A stretch of 14,648 nucleotides of DNA, from contig JAEDMR010000028.1 in assembly GCA_016302925.1 (NCBI GenBank), forward strand, positions 1-14,648, read 5' to 3'. Under the pieces are notes generated by a model. The model was not told the origin of the DNA and did no database searches. It saw nothing but the letters and a program-made list of their open reading frames with translations. The first letter of the stretch is position 1. Each line of letters starts with the position of its first letter. The position numbers and the translations under genes were made by a program. Positions 1 to 8,158 of this stretch are shown in pieces. Source of the stretch: Bacillota bacterium (GTDB lineage Bacteria; Bacillota; Clostridia; Peptostreptococcales; Anaerovoracaceae).

Positions 1-1
1 C

Positions 2-1585
2 GGAGAAGATATTGCGGCCGGCGAAATGATTCTGCAGACAGGCCATTTGATTCGGCCGGTGGATATCGGCGTGCTGCTGGCATCGGGCAACCTGCAGGTG
101 GAAGTGTACCGGAAACCGAGAGTGGGGATTTTGCCGACGGGAACAGAAATCATCAGCCCCAGCGCATTGCCCAAGGAAGGGGATATCATCGACTCCAATT
201 CAGGCATGTTTGCTGCCATGGTGGAGGAAGCCGGCGGGGTGCCGGAGCGGCTGGACATCGTGGAAGATGATTATGAAAAAATAAAGGAAACAGTACTTCA
301 CCAGCTGGAAACTCAGGATATGGTGCTGATCGATGCCGGATCCAGTGCGGGGACGGAAGACTATACGGTACATGTTTTGAGGAAAATCGGACAGGTAATC
401 ATACACGGAGTCGCCATGAAGCCTGGAAAGCCGGTGATTCTGGCCATTGCAGGCGGGAAGCCTGTTATCGGACTGCCGGGGTATCCGGTCAGTGCATGGC
501 TGGCATTCGAGAACTTCGTGACGCCGGTGCTGCAGGCACTGGGCGGCGATAAGACCGCCGCCGCTGTCGCCGCTGCCTCCAATGCCACCGCTGCCGCGGC
601 GGGAGCCAGTGCAGCGGGCAAAGGTGCAGCGTCCGCCATAAGGACCAGAACTGTTCAGGCGGTGATTTCCCGCCGGATCGTGTCCTCTCTGAAACACAGG
701 GAATATGTCCGTGTAAAGGTTGGAAAAGTGGGAGAAAAACTGGTGGCGGCGCCGCTGGCCAGAGGAGCCGGCGCCGCCATGAGCCTGGTGCGGGCCGACG
801 GGTTCTGTGTGATCCCGCAGAACAGTGAGGGATTTGAGGCCGGCGAAATAGTGGAAGTCTGCCTGTATAAGGATCTGGAGGAAATCGAAAACACCCTGGT
901 GTCCATCGGCAGTCACGATCTGATTCTGGATCTGATCGGCGACCGGATGGCGGCCGGCTCCGGCGGATTCCACATGTCCAGCACCCATGTGGGAAGCATG
1001 GGCGGACTCATGGCCCTGCAGCGCAGGGAAACCACCATCGCTCCCACCCACCTGCTCAACGAAGCAGACGGCGTATACAACACAGCCATCATGAAGCAGA
1101 TGTTTCCGGAAGGCACCATGGCCCTCATCAAAGGCGTGGATCGGGTGCAGGGCATCATGGTGAAAAAGGGAAATCCGCTGGAAATCAAGGGCATCGAAGA
1201 CCTGACCCGGGTCAGGTATGTAAACCGGCAGCGGGGCGCAGGCACCAGGATACTGCTGGACTATATGCTGAAACAGGCTGGGATCCGGCCGGAGGATATC
1301 GACGGATATGAAAAAGAAGCGGCCACCCATATGGCGGTGGCAGCCCTGGTGGCATCCGATGAGATCGACGCCGGCATGGGTGTCCAGTCGGCCGCCGGCG
1401 TCATGGGACTGGACTTCATCGAAGTGGGACCGGAGGAATACGACTTCGCCATTTACCGGGAGAATCTGGAGCTGCCGCAGGTGCAGGCGTTTCTGGAGAT
1501 TCTGAAAAGCCGGGAATTCCATGAGAAACTGAAGGAAATGGGCGGCTACGGCTGGCAGCAGGCCGGGCGCATCGAATATATTTAG
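2..1585 (+). CDS. moeA: MoeA-type molybdopterin molybdenumtransferase fused to a PBP-like domain (5' partial)
   Basis: The frame is open from the first bases of the window (it reads GEDIAAGEMIL), so the true start and the N-terminal part of MoeA lie upstream. Residues are numbered from the Met at nt 26. The molybdopterin-binding MoeA domain covers about 31-172, with GILPTGTE, AGSSAGTED and the GLPGYPVS motif. The C-terminal MoeA beta domain covers about 208-285. From about 294 to the end is a periplasmic-binding-protein-like domain (SHDLILDLIGD, YVNRQRGAGTR, MAVAALVASDEIDAGMGV), a fusion known in anaerobic Firmicutes. By family knowledge MoeA inserts molybdate into adenylylated molybdopterin in the cytoplasm; the PBP-like domain may bind molybdate or tungstate (inference). 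An alanine-rich low-complexity stretch at residues 177-203 (nt 554-634) interrupts the link between the two MoeA domains. No terminator follows the stop. Confidence 0.93.
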   Translation, partial: GEDIAAGEMILQTGHLIRPVDIGVLLASGNLQVEVYRKPRVGILPTGTEIISPSALPKEGDIIDSNSGMFAAMVEEAGGVPERLDIVEDDYEKIKETVLHQLETQDMVLIDAGSSAGTEDYTVHVLRKIGQVIIHGVAMKPGKPVILAIAGGKPVIGLPGYPVSAWLAFENFVTPVLQALGGDKTAAAVAAASNATAAAAGASAAGKGAASAIRTRTVQAVISRRIVSSLKHREYVRVKVGKVGEKLVAAPLARGAGAAMSLVRADGFCVIPQNSEGFEAGEIVEVCLYKDLEEIENTLVSIGSHDLILDLIGDRMAAGSGGFHMSSTHVGSMGGLMALQRRETTIAPTHLLNEADGVYNTAIMKQMFPEGTMALIKGVDRVQGIMVKKGNPLEIKGIEDLTRVRYVNRQRGAGTRILLDYMLKQAGIRPEDIDGYEKEAATHMAVAALVASDEIDAGMGVQSAAGVMGLDFIEVGPEEYDFAIYRENLELPQVQAFLEILKSREFHEKLKEMGGYGWQQAGRIEYI

Positions 1586-1622
1586 AACAGAGGCGGCCGG
1601 CAGTGCACATACGAAGGCTGCT

Positions 1623-1654
1623 GTACCAGGCCGCTTCGAGCCGTACCAGGCCGC
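1623..1654. repeat. Short direct repeat between moeA and the response regulator gene
   Basis: The 12-bp sequence GTACCAGGCCGC occurs at 1623-1634 and again at 1643-1654, a 20-bp period, in the 99-bp gap before the response regulator. I see no clear promoter or terminator in this gap. The repeat could be a regulator site, or simply a small duplication. Confidence 0.5.
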
Positions 1655-1684
1655 ACCAAATCGAGAGAACGAAAGGGGTAAAAC

Positions 1685-2353
1685 ATGCAGAAAATACTGA
1701 TCGCAGAGGATGACGAAGCCATCCGGGATTTGCTGAAACTGTACCTGGAAAGCGAGGGATACCAGATCCTCAGTGCGGAAAACGGGCGGCAGGCCCTGGA
1801 GATCGTACAGGCACAGCGGCCGGCACTGGCCATCCTGGATATCATGATGCCGGAAATAAACGGACTGGATCTGACCCGGCACCTGCGGGAGAAGACCATG
1901 ATGCCCATCCTGATTCTGTCGGCCAGAGATCAGGACCACGATAAGATTCTGGGACTGAACATCGGTGCCGACGACTATATGACGAAACCCTTCAACCCGC
2001 TGGAGGTGGTGGCCCGGGTCAAAGCCCTGCTGCGGCGGACAGGCAGCACAGCTGAAGTGGTGAAAGCCGGCGATTTCTGCCTGAATCTTTCCTCCCACAC
2101 CCTGACCAGGGCGGATGTCCCGATTCCGCTGACCCCGATGGAATACAAGATTTTGTCGGTGATGATGCGAAATCCCGGGCGGATCTACACCAAAGTCCAG
2201 TTGTATGAAACCGTCAGCGGTGAGTATTTTGAGAGTGACGAAAACACCATCATGGTGCACATTTCCCGAATCCGGGAAAAACTGGAGGACGACCCGAAAC
2301 GTCCTGTACATATTATCACCGTAAGAGGGGTGGGATATAAGTTTGAAGAATAA
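1685..2353 (+). CDS. OmpR/PhoB-family response regulator
   Basis: This 222-residue protein has the usual two-domain OmpR layout. Residues 1-120 form the receiver: acidic pocket E8/D9/D10, phospho-acceptor D52 in LAILDIMMP, S79 in the switch position and K101 in the MTKPF motif. Residues about 128-221 form the winged helix-turn-helix DNA-binding domain, ending in HIITVRGVGYKFEE, which is diagnostic of the family. The start at 1685 follows AAAGGGG at 1672-1678, 6 bp upstream. The stop lies inside the start region of the histidine kinase gene, so the two are translationally coupled and almost certainly a cognate pair. The likely target is the ABC operon starting at 4030, whose promoter carries a palindrome (3956-3971). 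The signal it answers to cannot be read from the sequence. Confidence 0.96.
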   Translation: MQKILIAEDDEAIRDLLKLYLESEGYQILSAENGRQALEIVQAQRPALAILDIMMPEINGLDLTRHLREKTMMPILILSARDQDHDKILGLNIGADDYMTKPFNPLEVVARVKALLRRTGSTAEVVKAGDFCLNLSSHTLTRADVPIPLTPMEYKILSVMMRNPGRIYTKVQLYETVSGEYFESDENTIMVHISRIREKLEDDPKRPVHIITVRGVGYKFEE

Positions 2354-3932
2354 CGAAAAAAAGGGCAGGCTTGTGGTGCTGCTGGCCCGCGGATTCCTGC
2401 TGTTTACGGCGACACTGCTGGTACTGACCATATGCGTATTCGGGATCAGCCAGGCCTATTACGACCACCTGAGCCGGATTCCGGACTACGATAATCTTCG
2501 GGAGAATGCCGACCTCAATGCAGGCAGATACGAGGAAGTGTCCGTTGAAAAATACCTGGGCAAAGGCGGGGCTTTTGCGGTGGTGAATGCGGACGGAACC
2601 ACGGCGTACCGGTCTTCGGAAGCCTTGCAGAAGGGGTTTACCGCCGGGGAGCTGGAGTGCATGCAGGATTACGATGCCTATTCCTATGTGGTGTGCACTC
2701 CGTTTACGACGCCGGATGGAGAGAAAGAGTACATATTCACCAAGTATCTCTATGAAGAGGATGAAGAAATGGTGATGATTCTCAATGAGAATCTGGAAGT
2801 CGTGGAGGGCGGCTTCGGAGATGGGCGCAAAACATATACACCCGGCGAGGTTTCTTTTCTCCGGGGGGATACGGTGCCCGGGTTTGAATTTCTTCACTGC
2901 AGTCTGGAGGATGGACGGATCTTGGTAGGTATGTCCCGGGTGAAGGAGTATCAGGATTATTACGATATGAGCGCAAAGGCAAACAGGCTCTTTCTGCTGT
3001 TGCTGCCTATGTATGCGCTGGTGCTGGGCTTTTTCCTGCTGTGGATCAACCGGCAGATCAAGACGCCGCTGGTGCGGCTCAACCTTGCCATCGAAGGTCT
3101 GGCCGCCGGCAGTGATGCCAGAACCGGCGATCTGAAAGGACCGTGGGAGATACGGCAGATCGGAAAGAATTTTGACCGGATGGCAGACCGGCTGGCGGAA
3201 AGTGAGGCTCAGCGGCAGAAGATGGACGGCGAGCGTCAGAAGCTGCTGGCGGATATTTCCCATGATCTGAAAACGCCGATCACGGTGATATCCGGCTATA
3301 CCCGGGCCATCCGGGACGGCAAGGTACCGGAAGACAAGATGGACACCTATCTGCAGCTGATCGATACCAAGGCGGCGGAACTGACCGATTTGGTCAATTC
3401 CTTCCATGAATTCAGCAAGGTGGAGCATCCTGCCTTTACTCTGCAGACCCGCAGGATGGATGTCTGTGAATTCATGCGGGGGTATCTGGCGGACCGATAT
3501 AATGAAATTGAATTATCCGGCTTTTCCCTGCGGGCCTTTATTCCGGAGGAGAAAGCCATCTACTGCATGATCGACAGCGCGCAGATGCGCAGAGCGCTGG
3601 ATAATATTCTGTATAATACCCTGCGCCATAACAGTCTGGGAACAGTGCTGGTGGTTTCCGTCAGTGAGGTGGACCGGGGCAGTGGGGATCTTCCATGTGC
3701 ACGGATTGTGCTGGCCGATAACGGGAGCGGAATTCCTCCTGCCATGCGGGAGACGCTGTTTGAACCTTTCATAAAGGGAGATGAAGCCCGGGGCGGCAGC
3801 GGAGGCAGCGGTCTGGGTCTGGCCATCACCCGCAGGATCATCCAGGCACATGGAGGCAGCGTTCGGCTGCTGGAACCGTCGGCGGGAGGATACAGCACGG
3901 AATTTGAGATTTTGCTCAGAAAAACAGAGTAA
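2343..3932 (+). CDS. Membrane sensor histidine kinase
   Basis: This is a 529-residue kinase. It starts at a TTG (2343) placed 10-12 bp after AGAGGGGTGGG and overlapping the response regulator gene by 11 bp; no ATG is near. TM1 spans about residues 11-35, an extracytoplasmic sensor region about 36-213, and TM2 about 216-235. A HAMP-like linker follows to about 288. The HisKA domain carries phospho-acceptor H307 in ISHDLKTPI. The ATPase domain has the N-box (N421/N425), the G1 box LADNGSGIP (459-464), and a glycine-rich G2 box (484-492). All catalytic motifs are intact. The sensor region matches no family I can name with confidence. By position it partners the regulator at 1685 and likely monitors the envelope for the ABC system encoded directly downstream. 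Confidence 0.95.
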   Translation: MKNNEKKGRLVVLLARGFLLFTATLLVLTICVFGISQAYYDHLSRIPDYDNLRENADLNAGRYEEVSVEKYLGKGGAFAVVNADGTTAYRSSEALQKGFTAGELECMQDYDAYSYVVCTPFTTPDGEKEYIFTKYLYEEDEEMVMILNENLEVVEGGFGDGRKTYTPGEVSFLRGDTVPGFEFLHCSLEDGRILVGMSRVKEYQDYYDMSAKANRLFLLLLPMYALVLGFFLLWINRQIKTPLVRLNLAIEGLAAGSDARTGDLKGPWEIRQIGKNFDRMADRLAESEAQRQKMDGERQKLLADISHDLKTPITVISGYTRAIRDGKVPEDKMDTYLQLIDTKAAELTDLVNSFHEFSKVEHPAFTLQTRRMDVCEFMRGYLADRYNEIELSGFSLRAFIPEEKAIYCMIDSAQMRRALDNILYNTLRHNSLGTVLVVSVSEVDRGSGDLPCARIVLADNGSGIPPAMRETLFEPFIKGDEARGGSGGSGLGLAITRRIIQAHGGSVRLLEPSAGGYSTEFEILLRKTE

Positions 3933-3955
3933 GAAAGAAAAAGGCAAAACCTTTA

Positions 3956-3971
3956 GAAATCTTAAGATTTC
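3956..3971. promoter_or_regulatory. Perfect 16-bp palindrome, candidate response-regulator operator
   Basis: GAAATCTTAAGATTTC is a perfect inverted repeat in the 97-bp gap between the kinase gene and the ABC ATPase gene. It overlaps a 10-bp-period direct repeat (CTTTAG at 3951 and CTTAAG at 3961), the spacing at which OmpR-family regulators often bind as tandem subunits. Its centre is about 47 bp upstream of the expected transcription start, a usual activator position. Binding by the regulator at 1685 is inferred, not shown. Confidence 0.55.
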
Positions 3972-3995
3972 GGAAAGACTTGGGAAAGAATGATC

Positions 3996-4004
3996 TGCTA
4001 TACT
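3996..4004 (+). promoter_or_regulatory. Extended -10 promoter for the ABC operon
   Basis: TGCTATACT is an extended -10 element (TGn plus TATACT, one mismatch from TATAAT). No good -35 box is found at 16-18 bp; the best is GACTTG at 3977-3982. This fits an activator-dependent promoter. Transcription would start near 4011, about 20 bp before the ATPase start codon. Confidence 0.55.
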
Positions 4005-4029
4005 GAAACTGCAGAAGGGAGAATGGACC

Positions 4030-4755
4030 ATGGAACAAGCATGTCATCGTGACCGGCCTGTGATTCAGGTCAGGCGGCTGAGAAAAGAATACATCATGGG
4101 TGAAGAGCGTGTCGTGGCACTGAAAGACATCAATCTGTCCATCATGCGAGGGGAAATCTGCTGTATTTTCGGTACGTCGGGTTCCGGAAAGAGTACGCTG
4201 CTGAATCAGCTGGCGGGTCTGGAGAAACCGACGCGGGGGCAGGTGCTGATAGGGGGAGTACCGGTATCCCGACTGGACGAAAACGGCCTTGCGGCCTTCC
4301 GGCAGAAGCATGTGGGCTTCGTGTTTCAGTCCTATAATCTGCTCCCGGAACTGACGGCGGTGGAGAATGTGGCCATGCCGCTGATGTTCCGCGGCGTGCC
4401 GAAGGAGGTACGGGAGCTAGAGGCGAAAAAGATGCTGTGCCGCGTGGGGCTGGCCAACCGGATGGACCATTATCCGGGGCAGATGTCCGGCGGTCAGCAG
4501 CAGAGAGCAGGCATCGCCCGGGCGTTCATCACCCGTCCGGACATCGTGTTTGCTGATGAACCGACAGGAAACCTGGATTCGAAGACCACCAAAGAGGTTA
4601 TGGAGATGATTCACCGGTTTGCCAGGACCTTTCACCAGACCATCGTTCTGGTATCCCATGATCCGGAAATGACGGAATATGCCGACCGGATCGTGACCTT
4701 AGTGGACGGCGAGATCGTCAGCGATAAAAAAAACCGAGGGGAGAGCGCAATATGA
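4030..4755 (+). CDS. ABC transporter ATP-binding protein, MacB/LolD type
   Basis: This 241-residue ATPase has all ABC motifs: Walker A GTSGSGKST (48-56), Q-loop Q100 in VGFVFQSYNLLPELTAVENV, signature MSGGQQQR (152-159), Walker B with D176/E177 in FADEPTGNLD, and the H-loop H210. The LLPELTAVENV and ADEPTGNLDS motifs are typical of the LolD/MacB/FtsE branch that powers mechanotransmission-type exporters rather than classic importers. The start follows AGAAGGGAGAA (4013-4023). The stop overlaps the next start as ATGA, so all three genes of the operon are coupled. It should act as a cytoplasmic dimer on the permease encoded at 6569. The substrate is unknown. Confidence 0.96.
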   Translation: MEQACHRDRPVIQVRRLRKEYIMGEERVVALKDINLSIMRGEICCIFGTSGSGKSTLLNQLAGLEKPTRGQVLIGGVPVSRLDENGLAAFRQKHVGFVFQSYNLLPELTAVENVAMPLMFRGVPKEVRELEAKKMLCRVGLANRMDHYPGQMSGGQQQRAGIARAFITRPDIVFADEPTGNLDSKTTKEVMEMIHRFARTFHQTIVLVSHDPEMTEYADRIVTLVDGEIVSDKKNRGESAI

Positions 4756-6572
4756 AAAAGTGCATGAGAAAGTGTTTCGCAATATATCTGATACTGGCAG
4801 TGCTGATGTCCATGATGCTGGTCGGCACCGGGGCGGCCTGGGCGCAGAACGAAGGCGGCGGGCAGCTGGTGGCTGTGGGATATACATCAGACAGATCCAA
4901 TATCACAAAGGACATGACTGTAAACCTGAGCATCAAGCTGAAGCATACAGGAAAACAGACGGTCGATGACGGTCTGGTGGATGTGACGCGGCTGGTGGAC
5001 AGCTTCAGCGGCGGTAAAATAGACAAAGCGGTAACTTCCGGGGAAGGGCAGACTTTCACCATGGATGTTTCGGTCAGCGGCCTGAAATACACAGGCAGCG
5101 GGCGGAGCCTCAAGCTGATGGTCGGCATTGACAGGGATTATGAAGAGATCGAGATTCCAATCACGGAATGTAAGGAATATGAAGAACCGACTTATGAGCC
5201 GGTGCAGCCGTCGGAGCCGGACCCGATTCCGGCACCGAAAGCCATCCTGAGCCGGAACGAAATGCCAAGCTCTATGAAATCCAAGGAAGAGAGGACCATC
5301 ACGGTATATGTGAAGAACGTGGGAAGCACCACCATGTACAATCCGGTCATCAGCTTTACCGCTTCAGATTGTCTGATGCTTCCGGGAACCAGTGCTTCCA
5401 TGCAGCTGAAAAATATTGCACCGGGAAAGACGGAGAGCGTGGATATCCAGGTTCGGGCACTGAATCAGATAACCAGTTCCAGTCAGTACCTGGAAGCGGA
5501 ACTGAAATTTGAATATAACAATCGGGTTGCTGACGTAGACGGAAGCAGCAGCGGCAGAATCAGCATTCCTGCCAAAGTAACGGAAGAGAAGAAGCCGGAG
5601 GAGGAAGAAGCGGTTACCGACAGCCCGGTGCCGAATCTGATCATCACCCATTTTAATTATGGGGGCGCTTCCGTGGCGGCGGGGTCTGCATTTGACCTGA
5701 GCTTTGATTTCGTCAATACCAGCAGCAAGCTGGCTGCGGAGAATGTAGTGGTGACCGTGGAGGGCGGCGAGGGCTTTACCATCAAGGGATCGACCAATAC
5801 TTTTTACTTTGAAAAGGTGAAAGCAGGTGGCAAGAAGACTGTCTCGGTTCCGATGAAGGTGATGCAGACCGTGGCCAACGGGGCCCAGCCAGTCTCTGTC
5901 AGCTTTAAATATGAATATGTGGATAATAAAAAGCGGAATGCGGCTTCGGCAGATCTGAAAATCACCGTGCCGGTCTATCAGAAAGACCGGTTTGAGATCG
6001 CAAGACCCGTGGTACCTGTCATGGTCTACGCAGGGGAAGAAAACAGCATTACCATGTCTTATGTGAATAAAGGCAAGTCCGACATTCTCAACGTGGAAGC
6101 CACCCTGGAGGGCAATGTAGACACCTATACGCCGGTGCAGAACATCGGCAATCTGGAGCCGGGAAAGAGCGGGACCATCGCCTTTTCTGTGACGGCGACG
6201 GAGGCTGGTGAAGCGGAATTTACCATTAAGGTTACATATGAAGATGCCAATGGAGATACCAAAACCAGAGAGTTTCCGGTGACCATGGCTGTGGAGGAAA
6301 TGGTGTTTGATGATCCGGGCATGGAAGAACCGATGGATCCGGGTATGGAAGAGCCGGAAAAGACCGGACTGAGGCTGCCGGTGATCCTGGGCATTGCGGC
6401 AGCTGTGATTATTGCAGCGATCCTTATCATCCGTAAGCGAAAAAAAGCGGCAGCCCTGAAAAAGGAAGCGGCCATGTGGGACAGCTGGGACGATGACATG
6501 ACCGGCGGCGGATCCGGCACGACCGATGCAGCCGGCACGGCCGGCACCGGCAGCACGGAGGGGAAGAAATGA
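4752..6572 (+). CDS. Secreted, membrane-anchored CARDB-like protein of the ABC system
   Basis: This 606-residue protein starts with a signal peptide: basic n-region, hydrophobic core at about 9-27, probable cleavage after AWA at residue 31. The exported part holds three or four beta-rich, Ig-like segments (about 35-138, 163-275, 293-407 and 413-514). They have the GKTESVDIQV and PGKSGTIAFSV turns seen in CARDB/COG1361-type S-layer-like proteins; the domain name is pattern recognition, not a database result. An acidic Pro-rich hinge (517-537) holds two DPGMEEP repeats. A single TM helix at about 543-560 is followed by a RKRKK stop-transfer signal and a Gly/Thr-rich cytoplasmic tail. Expected topology is N-out, C-in. 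It sits exactly between ATPase and permease with ATGA overlaps on both sides, where a MacA adaptor would be expected, so it is probably a structural partner of the permease. Confidence 0.85.
   Translation: MKKCMRKCFAIYLILAVLMSMMLVGTGAAWAQNEGGGQLVAVGYTSDRSNITKDMTVNLSIKLKHTGKQTVDDGLVDVTRLVDSFSGGKIDKAVTSGEGQTFTMDVSVSGLKYTGSGRSLKLMVGIDRDYEEIEIPITECKEYEEPTYEPVQPSEPDPIPAPKAILSRNEMPSSMKSKEERTITVYVKNVGSTTMYNPVISFTASDCLMLPGTSASMQLKNIAPGKTESVDIQVRALNQITSSSQYLEAELKFEYNNRVADVDGSSSGRISIPAKVTEEKKPEEEEAVTDSPVPNLIITHFNYGGASVAAGSAFDLSFDFVNTSSKLAAENVVVTVEGGEGFTIKGSTNTFYFEKVKAGGKKTVSVPMKVMQTVANGAQPVSVSFKYEYVDNKKRNAASADLKITVPVYQKDRFEIARPVVPVMVYAGEENSITMSYVNKGKSDILNVEATLEGNVDTYTPVQNIGNLEPGKSGTIAFSVTATEAGEAEFTIKVTYEDANGDTKTREFPVTMAVEEMVFDDPGMEEPMDPGMEEPEKTGLRLPVILGIAAAVIIAAILIIRKRKKAAALKKEAAMWDSWDDDMTGGGSGTTDAAGTAGTGSTEGKK
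6312..6359 (+). repeat. Tandem 24-bp repeat encoding DPGMEEP
   Basis: Two adjacent 24-bp copies (6312-6335 and 6336-6359) start with GATCCGGG and encode DPGMEEPM and DPGMEEPE. They lie in the acidic stalk just outside the membrane helix of the CARDB-like protein and may vary in copy number between strains. Confidence 0.8.
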
Positions 6573-7978
6573 GACTGGCGGACATAGGCAGAATGTGCAT
6601 TGATAACCTGAAGCGCCGGAAAGGCCGGACGATCCTTACGGTGCTGGGAGTTTTCATCGGCTGCACATCCATCGTGGTGATGGTTTCCATCGGCATCGGC
6701 ATGAAGGAATCCCAGGATCAGATGCTGGAAAGCATGGGAGATCTGTCTATCATTGAAGTAAGCCAGGGGTACAATGATATGGGAAACAGCAGTGATACTG
6801 CACAGATGGATGATACGGCAGTGGAGAGCTTCCGCGCCATGGAAGGCGTGGAAGCGGTTATGCCGAAAGTTTCTCTCAGCCTGGAATATCCCATTCGCAT
6901 GACGGCAGGCATCAATGACCGGTATTACTGCGACTGGGTGGAAATCGTCGGTATGGATACGGAAGCCATGGAAGCCATGGGCTACGAGCTGCTGGACGGC
7001 AAGATACCGGGAAAGACTGCAGACGAAGTGCTTGCAGGTCAGTATCTGGCGTATAACTTTTATGACAGCCTTCTGCCGGAAGGCAGAAATTATGTGGACC
7101 GGTGGGTCGGCTATGACGAGCAGGGAAATGAGCTGCAGCCGGATGATCCGTTTTTCGATCCAATGAAAACGCCGATCACCCTGGAAGTGGATATGAGCGA
7201 CGGTACCACAGAAAAGAAGTATCGCACTGAACTGAAGGTGACGGGCATCACGAAAGAGGACTACGGCAAAGGCGGGGAGACTTCCGAGGGTCTGATGATG
7301 AGCGTGGATTCCATGAAAGCTCTGATGTCGAAGATCAAAGAGGTCAGCGGTGCCGCTCCATCGCCGAAGGATAATAAGATCACTTACTCCACCATTCTGG
7401 TGAAGGCATCGGATATCAGCCTGGTGTCAGAAGTGGAGAGCAGTATAAAAGGACTGGGCTACAATACCTATTCCATGGAGAGTATGCGGGAGAGCATGGA
7501 AGAAAGCGCCCGTCAGGTTCAGCTCATGCTGGGCGGTTTGGGTGCCATTTCTCTGTTCGTTGCCGCCATCGGCATTACCAACACCATGATCATGTCCATT
7601 TCCGAGCGAACCAGAGAGATCGGCATCATGAAGGCACTGGGCTGCTATGTACGCGATATCCGTCTTCTGTTTCTCATGGAAGCCGGTGCCATCGGCCTTA
7701 TGGGCGGTATTATCGGCTGTGTGATCAGTCTGCTGCTTTCGGTGATCATCAATTTGTTTGCCATGGGGGACATGGGCAGCATGGACGGAGGCATCACCGG
7801 GGAACTGATTCTGCAGGCACTGATGGGCGGCGAAGGTATCAGCCGGGTATCCGTCATTCCGCTGCAGCTGATGGCTTTCGCCATCGTATTCTCCGTTTTC
7901 GTGGGTCTGGTGTCAGGGTACTATCCGGCCAATAAGGCAGTGAAGATTCCGGCACTGGAAGCCATCAAGCATGAATAA
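6569..7978 (+). CDS. MacB/FtsX-type ABC transporter permease
   Basis: This 469-residue permease has the four-helix MacB topology: TM1 at about 21-44, a large extracytoplasmic domain at about 45-315, then TM2 (about 320-343), TM3 (about 371-397) and TM4 (about 430-452). The ERTREIGIMKALG segment (346-358) is the coupling region that contacts the ATPase. The C-terminus GYYPANKAVKIPALEAIKHE closely follows the family ending. The start is set by GGAGGGGAAG just upstream and an ATGA overlap with the CARDB-like gene. By family knowledge it would work as a dimer with two ATPase subunits, moving a substrate across or out of the membrane, or transmitting force to an extracellular partner. Antimicrobial-peptide defence is one plausible role given the linked two-component system, but nothing in the sequence fixes it. 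Confidence 0.94.
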   Translation: MRLADIGRMCIDNLKRRKGRTILTVLGVFIGCTSIVVMVSIGIGMKESQDQMLESMGDLSIIEVSQGYNDMGNSSDTAQMDDTAVESFRAMEGVEAVMPKVSLSLEYPIRMTAGINDRYYCDWVEIVGMDTEAMEAMGYELLDGKIPGKTADEVLAGQYLAYNFYDSLLPEGRNYVDRWVGYDEQGNELQPDDPFFDPMKTPITLEVDMSDGTTEKKYRTELKVTGITKEDYGKGGETSEGLMMSVDSMKALMSKIKEVSGAAPSPKDNKITYSTILVKASDISLVSEVESSIKGLGYNTYSMESMRESMEESARQVQLMLGGLGAISLFVAAIGITNTMIMSISERTREIGIMKALGCYVRDIRLLFLMEAGAIGLMGGIIGCVISLLLSVIINLFAMGDMGSMDGGITGELILQALMGGEGISRVSVIPLQLMAFAIVFSVFVGLVSGYYPANKAVKIPALEAIKHE

Positions 7979-8015
7979 ATGAAATAACCTCATACTTTTC
8001 CATATAGCGAATGTA

Positions 8016-8068
8016 GAAAACCGGAAGGTGCGGAGCCTGGAATGTGGACTCTGCACCTTTTGGTTTTC
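8016..8068 (+). terminator. Intrinsic terminator of the ABC operon
   Basis: A 20-bp stem (8016-8035 with 8049-8068, 13-nt loop) forms in plus-strand RNA with three G-U pairs. On the minus strand these become A-C clashes, so the fold favours the plus-strand transcript. The core stem GGTGCGGAG/CTCTGCACC is followed at once by TTTTGGTTTT, which serves as the U-rich tract. Confidence 0.75.
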
Positions 8069-8084
8069 CGGGGACGGCTGCACC

Positions 8085-8113
8085 TTGCACTTCCAGCGTA
8101 TTTGGGGTACAAT
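8085..8113 (+). promoter_or_regulatory. Promoter of the rlmA-like gene
   Basis: TTGCAC (8085-8090) and TACAAT (8108-8113) are separated by exactly 17 bp, each close to consensus. Transcription would start near 8120, which rules out longer upstream starts for the methyltransferase and supports the ATG at 8159. Confidence 0.7.
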
Positions 8114-8158
8114 AATGATATTTCACGGATCATCATTCAGAAAGCAGGGATTGAAAAT

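Noticed and set aside
200..2431. Very long open frame on the minus strand (743 codons)
   Set aside because: It runs antisense across the recognisable moeA and response regulator genes and the gap between them. Its translation shows no known domain, and long antisense frames are common opposite GC-rich coding sequence.
2316..3428. Long minus-strand open frame opposite the histidine kinase
   Set aside because: The kinase frame has all catalytic motifs; the antisense product is low-complexity, rich in His, Gln and Arg, and has no ribosome binding site of note.
3940..3954. Small hairpin AAAGG/CCTTT after the histidine kinase gene
   Set aside because: The stem is only 5 bp and no U-tract follows, so it is not a credible terminator.
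8025..8086. CTGCACCTT at 8051-8059 and again at 8078-8086, which would let the terminator's left arm pair with either copy, as in an attenuator
   Set aside because: The second copy overlaps the -35 region of the next promoter, and no leader peptide or ligand-binding fold is visible, so a 9-bp chance repeat is the simpler reading.
8042..8158. Upstream extension of the RlmA-like methyltransferase
   Set aside because: The extension starts inside the terminator and upstream of a well-formed promoter (8085-8113); the zinc-finger domain begins properly from the ATG at 8159.
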